A DNA stretch of 64,000 nt from Mycobacterium colombiense. Its GTDB lineage: Bacteria; Actinomycetota; Actinomycetes; Mycobacteriales; Mycobacteriaceae. Location: assembly GCF_003284975.1 (NCBI RefSeq), contig NZ_QMEU01000003.1, forward strand, positions 62,001 through 126,000, in the 5' to 3' direction. A program made the translations under genes and the position numbers. Shown piece after piece: positions 61,329-64,000 of this stretch; position 1 is the stretch's first letter; each line of letters opens with the position of its first letter. The notes beneath the pieces were generated by a model, which searched no databases, was not told the origin of the DNA, and saw only the letters and a program-made list of their open reading frames with translations.

Positions 61329-62186
61329 TCACCGGGCTACCGAGCCTCCACTCGGTGCGGCCGACAACAGCAGGGCATCGGCGATAGCGCGCCACGAGTC
61401 GGTTATCGCGACTGCGCCGGCCTCGATCAATTCCTCACGGCGGCAATCCCGTTCGTCGGGCGGCACGAACATCAGGTTGCCGATGGTGGCATAGCCGGCC
61501 GCGACCGCCGACGTCACGCCCGCCACCGAGTCCTCGACGGCCAGCCCTTGTTCGGCCGCCACGCCCAGCACCTGGCCGCAATGCAGGTACACCGCGGGAT
61601 CGGGTTTGCTCGTCGGCACCGGAAGAGAATCCTCCGCGCTGAACGTCACCGCCTCCGATAGCAGCGCGTCGAGACCGGTGGCGGCGAAGCAGGCACGCAA
61701 CCGCTTGGTGGCGCTGGAGCTCACGGCCGCCAGCGCGTAGCGCGTTGCGAGTTCTCGCAACGGCTCCAGCACCTGCGGATCGGGGGTCAGCGTGACGGCC
61801 AGATGAGCGGTGACCCGTTTGCGCTCCTCGCCCACCCACCGCTCGAGTTCGTCGGCGGACAACGCGTTGCCGCCCGCGAGGTCGCCGGCGTTGGCGATCA
61901 CCGCCGCGGGACGGCCCTGGGCCAGGGACCGCTCGAGCGGCACCGCGCACTGCACCGCCAGGTCGAGGGCCGTGGTGCGGAAGTTTTTCCCGACGGCACG
62001 CTTGCGCAACTCTTCGGAGCTGAGCGGGGCGGTCACGCCGAACCTGGCCAGGAAACGGTTGGTCACCTCGGTAGAGGCGTCGAAAGCCGGCCGCTCCGAA
62101 CCGAATAGGTTGTCGTCGGCGTCGCACAGCAACGTGGTGATCGGCGCGGGGTCGAAGGCGCGCACGAAGGTCAACCCGAAGGTCAT
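61329..62186 (-). CDS. HAD-family phosphatase (sugar/polyol phosphate type)
   Basis: A 285-residue HAD subfamily I phosphatase. The nucleophile motif is CDADDNLF, with Asp in DxD form, motif II is AVSSSATKRL, motif III contains the Lys in TSKPDP, and motif IV is EDSVAGVTSAVAAG. A helical cap follows the first motif. Such enzymes remove phosphate from sugar or polyol phosphates, for example mannitol-1-phosphate. It overlaps the dehydrogenase at 62183 and lies between the two dehydrogenases, forming one operon with the kinase. Confidence 0.87.
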   Translation of the reverse strand: MTFGLTFVRAFDPAPITTLLCDADDNLFGSERPAFDASTEVTNRFLARFGVTAPLSSEELRKRAVGKNFRTTALDLAVQCAVPLERSLAQGRPAAVIANAGDLAGGNALSADELERWVGEERKRVTAHLAVTLTPDPQVLEPLRELATRYALAAVSSSATKRLRACFAATGLDALLSEAVTFSAEDSLPVPTSKPDPAVYLHCGQVLGVAAEQGLAVEDSVAGVTSAVAAGYATIGNLMFVPPDERDCRREELIEAGAVAITDSWRAIADALLLSAAPSGGSVAR

Positions 62187-63709
62187 CGCGACACCAACTC
62201 CCGCTCGTCATTGCGCATCGCGTCCCGCAGCGTGGGCACCACACCGCGCACGTCGATATCGGCGATCATCGCGCCCAGGCGCTGGGAGAAGCCGGGAATC
62301 GCGCGCACCTCGGCGAACATCTCATGTCCCAGCAGCGGATCCGGGTTGCTGCGTGCCATGTTGGCCAACCTAGCGACCGGAATCGCCTGCGAGTCTTCCA
62401 GGCGCAGCTTGCGCCCGTTGAGGTCGTGGCCGCGCATGTAGCGCGCCCATCCGGCGACAGCCAACATCAGCAGCGTGTGCGGCCTGCCCTGGGCGATGGC
62501 CTCCTGTAGCGAGGGCAGCACGAACGTCGCAATCTTGCTCGTTCCGCGCCGCGCCAGCCGCGAAAGCTGGTCACTCATGCGGGGGTTGCTGAGCCGATCG
62601 AGCAAGGTGCCCCGGTACTCGGGGGTGTTCATGCCGGGAACCGGGGGCAGCAGCGGCTGAATCTCGTCGCGCAGGAGCGTTTCGACATAGTCGAAGATGA
62701 TGCGGTCCCGCATCGCCTCGTCGGTGCGCTGGTAGCCGGCCAGGGTGGCCAGGCAGGCGAGCGCGATGTGGGTTCCGTTGAGAAGACGGGTTTTGATCAG
62801 CTTGTGGTCGCTGACGTCGGCGACGAACTCGGCGCCGACCTCGTCGAGCGGTGGTCGCCCGTTGCTGAACGAATCTTCGATCACCCACTGGCGATGCGGC
62901 TCGGTCACCACCGGCCATTTGTCGGCGACGCCGAACGTCTGCTCGACGAATTTGCGCTCCGACTTGGTGGTTTGCGGGGTGATGCGGTCGACCATGGTCG
63001 ACGGGAACGCGACGTGGGTGTCGATCCACCGGGCGAGCCCGGCATCCTTCAGCGCGGCGAACGACACCAGCGCGGTTCTCGCGGGCTGGGTATCGCCGGG
63101 AACGTTGTCGCAGCACAGCACCGTGAAGGGGGCGACACCGGCGCGGCGGCGCCGGTCGAGGGCTTCGGCCAGGTATCCCCACGCGGTGGCGAAACCGTCG
63201 GAGGAGACGACGTCGGCGCGCACGTCGGGGTGGTCGGCGTCGAACTCGTCGGTGACCGGGTTGAGGAAGTATCCGTTGTCGGTGATGGTCAGGCTGACGA
63301 TGCGGGTTTCGGGGTCCGCCAGGGCGGCACGCACGGCCGCGCCGTCATTCGGCGCGTAATGCACGGAACCGATCGAGCCGACCACGCGGGCGGTTTGGCG
63401 GTCGTGGCCGCGCTGCACGACGGTGTACAGCCCGTCCTGGGCCGACAGCAGGTGTTTGACGTCCGGGGAATGCAGGCTGACGCTGGTCACACCCCAACGT
63501 CCGGAAATGCCCGAGCGGGCCAGGTCGTCGAAGTAGACGGCCTGATGTGCGCGGTGGAAGTTGCCCGCGCCGATGTGGACGACTCCTCGGCCGAGGGCCG
63601 ACCGGTCATAGGTCGGGATGTCGACGCGTTGTGAATGCAGTCGCAGCGTCGCATCGCTGAGTGGGACGCCGCTGTTTCGACGCCAGGGGGAGGGAATTAC
63701 GTCAAACAT
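62183..63709 (-). CDS. Mannitol dehydrogenase-family polyol dehydrogenase
   Basis: A 508-residue polyol dehydrogenase. RGVVHIGAGNFHRAHQAVYF and the K-x4-N-x2-H motif in IKTRLLNGTHIALACL are clear. It is longer than the homologue at 59882, with which it shares the same motifs but moderate similarity. ATG 63709 is used; the 82-codon upstream extension of the frame is not conserved. It is the first gene of the cassette and is divergent from ligD, whose interval holds an inverted repeat. Confidence 0.9.
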   Translation of the reverse strand: MFDVIPSPWRRNSGVPLSDATLRLHSQRVDIPTYDRSALGRGVVHIGAGNFHRAHQAVYFDDLARSGISGRWGVTSVSLHSPDVKHLLSAQDGLYTVVQRGHDRQTARVVGSIGSVHYAPNDGAAVRAALADPETRIVSLTITDNGYFLNPVTDEFDADHPDVRADVVSSDGFATAWGYLAEALDRRRRAGVAPFTVLCCDNVPGDTQPARTALVSFAALKDAGLARWIDTHVAFPSTMVDRITPQTTKSERKFVEQTFGVADKWPVVTEPHRQWVIEDSFSNGRPPLDEVGAEFVADVSDHKLIKTRLLNGTHIALACLATLAGYQRTDEAMRDRIIFDYVETLLRDEIQPLLPPVPGMNTPEYRGTLLDRLSNPRMSDQLSRLARRGTSKIATFVLPSLQEAIAQGRPHTLLMLAVAGWARYMRGHDLNGRKLRLEDSQAIPVARLANMARSNPDPLLGHEMFAEVRAIPGFSQRLGAMIADIDVRGVVPTLRDAMRNDERELVSR

Positions 63710-63760
63710 TGTGTGTCTGTGCCCCGGGTCGGTCGGCGATCTAACCCCTTCGTTAGTCAT

Positions 63761-63784
63761 GTCACAAAAAAAGCTGACTGTGAC
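63761..63784. promoter_or_regulatory. Inverted repeat upstream of the polyol operon
   Basis: GTCACA-N12-TGTGAC is a perfect six-base-arm inverted repeat about 52 bases before the polyol operon start and 55 before ligD. It could be an operator for a sugar or polyol repressor; TGTGA-N-TCACA type arms also resemble cAMP-receptor sites but the spacing here (12) is larger than their six. Confidence 0.4.
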
Positions 63785-63838
63785 ACGATTAGTGGAGGTC
63801 AAAACGGTTAACACGCGCGAAACGCGTAGGTTGACAAC

Positions 63839-64000
63839 ATGGCACCGCGGGTGAAACTGACCAACGCCGACAAGGTGCTGTACCCCGCCACCGGCACCAC
63901 CAAGGGCGAAATCTTCGACTACTACACGCAAATCGCCGAGGTGATGATCCCGCACATCGCCGGCCGTCCGGCCACGCGCAAGCGGTGGCCCAACGGCGTC
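63839..64000 (+). CDS. ligD: ATP-dependent DNA ligase LigD, N-terminal part (runs off the window)
   Basis: The first 54 residues (MAPRVKLTNADKVLYPATGT, then IFDYYTQIAEVMIPHIAGRP and ATRKRWPNGV) match the start of mycobacterial LigD, whose polymerase domain comes first. LigD joins and fills DNA ends held by Ku in non-homologous end joining. The gene continues beyond the window, so the ligase and nuclease domains cannot be judged. ATG 63839 is the probable start; no clear ribosome-binding site precedes it. Confidence 0.93.
   Translation, partial: MAPRVKLTNADKVLYPATGTTKGEIFDYYTQIAEVMIPHIAGRPATRKRWPNGV

Overview
The window looks like chromosomal DNA of a high-GC mycobacterium, probably slow-growing; this is inferred from content, not from a database search. 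The right end shows mntH, a DapB-like gene, an SDR gene, pstS-pstC-pstA, ku and ligD in the order I recall for M. tuberculosis Rv0924c to Rv0938. It also carries a MIRU-like 52-bp tandem repeat. The left end is a dense array of lipid/steroid-type catabolic genes with a mycofactocin-type SDR.

Positions 1-48.35 kb form a long accessory catabolic region. It has four cytochromes P450, three class III CoA-transferases, four acyl-CoA dehydrogenases, six enoyl-CoA hydratase/isomerase genes, two acyl-CoA synthetases, two SCP2-type thiolase/aldolase plus DUF35 modules, a MaoC hydratase, a fused alpha/beta 2-oxoacid dehydrogenase E1 with a lone lipoyl protein, several SDRs, NTF2-like proteins, an LLM flavoprotein, and four TetR regulators. 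Genes are packed in short operons with ATGA/GTGA overlaps on both strands. Divergent promoters carry repeated palindromic motifs: one 21-bp motif at three sites, one 19-21-bp motif at two, and one 23-bp motif at two. Together the enzymes could hydroxylate a hydrophobic (possibly cyclic) substrate, activate it as a CoA ester, and shorten it by dehydrogenation, hydration and retro-aldol or thiolytic steps. The substrate cannot be read from the sequence.

About 400 bases with no recognisable gene (48353-48753) and a tRNA-Arg(CCU) gene separate this block from the conserved backbone. From 48.8 to 54.0 kb come an LLM oxidoreductase, a gamma-glutamylcyclotransferase/poly-gamma-glutamate hydrolase fusion, the Mn/Nramp transporter mntH, a DapB-like reductase and an SDR. 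Next is the high-affinity phosphate ABC importer (pstS, pstC, pstA), preceded by a decayed 3' fragment of a second pstS and interrupted by the MIRU-like VNTR just before pstA. The non-homologous end-joining genes ku and ligD (only the 5' end in the window) are separated by a four-gene polyol cassette: PfkB kinase, two mannitol-type dehydrogenases and a HAD phosphatase.

Two pseudogenes are supported: an NTF2-like gene with two single-base frameshifts (25561-26002) and the pstS remnant (54137-54405). No transposase, integrase, CRISPR array or rRNA was seen.
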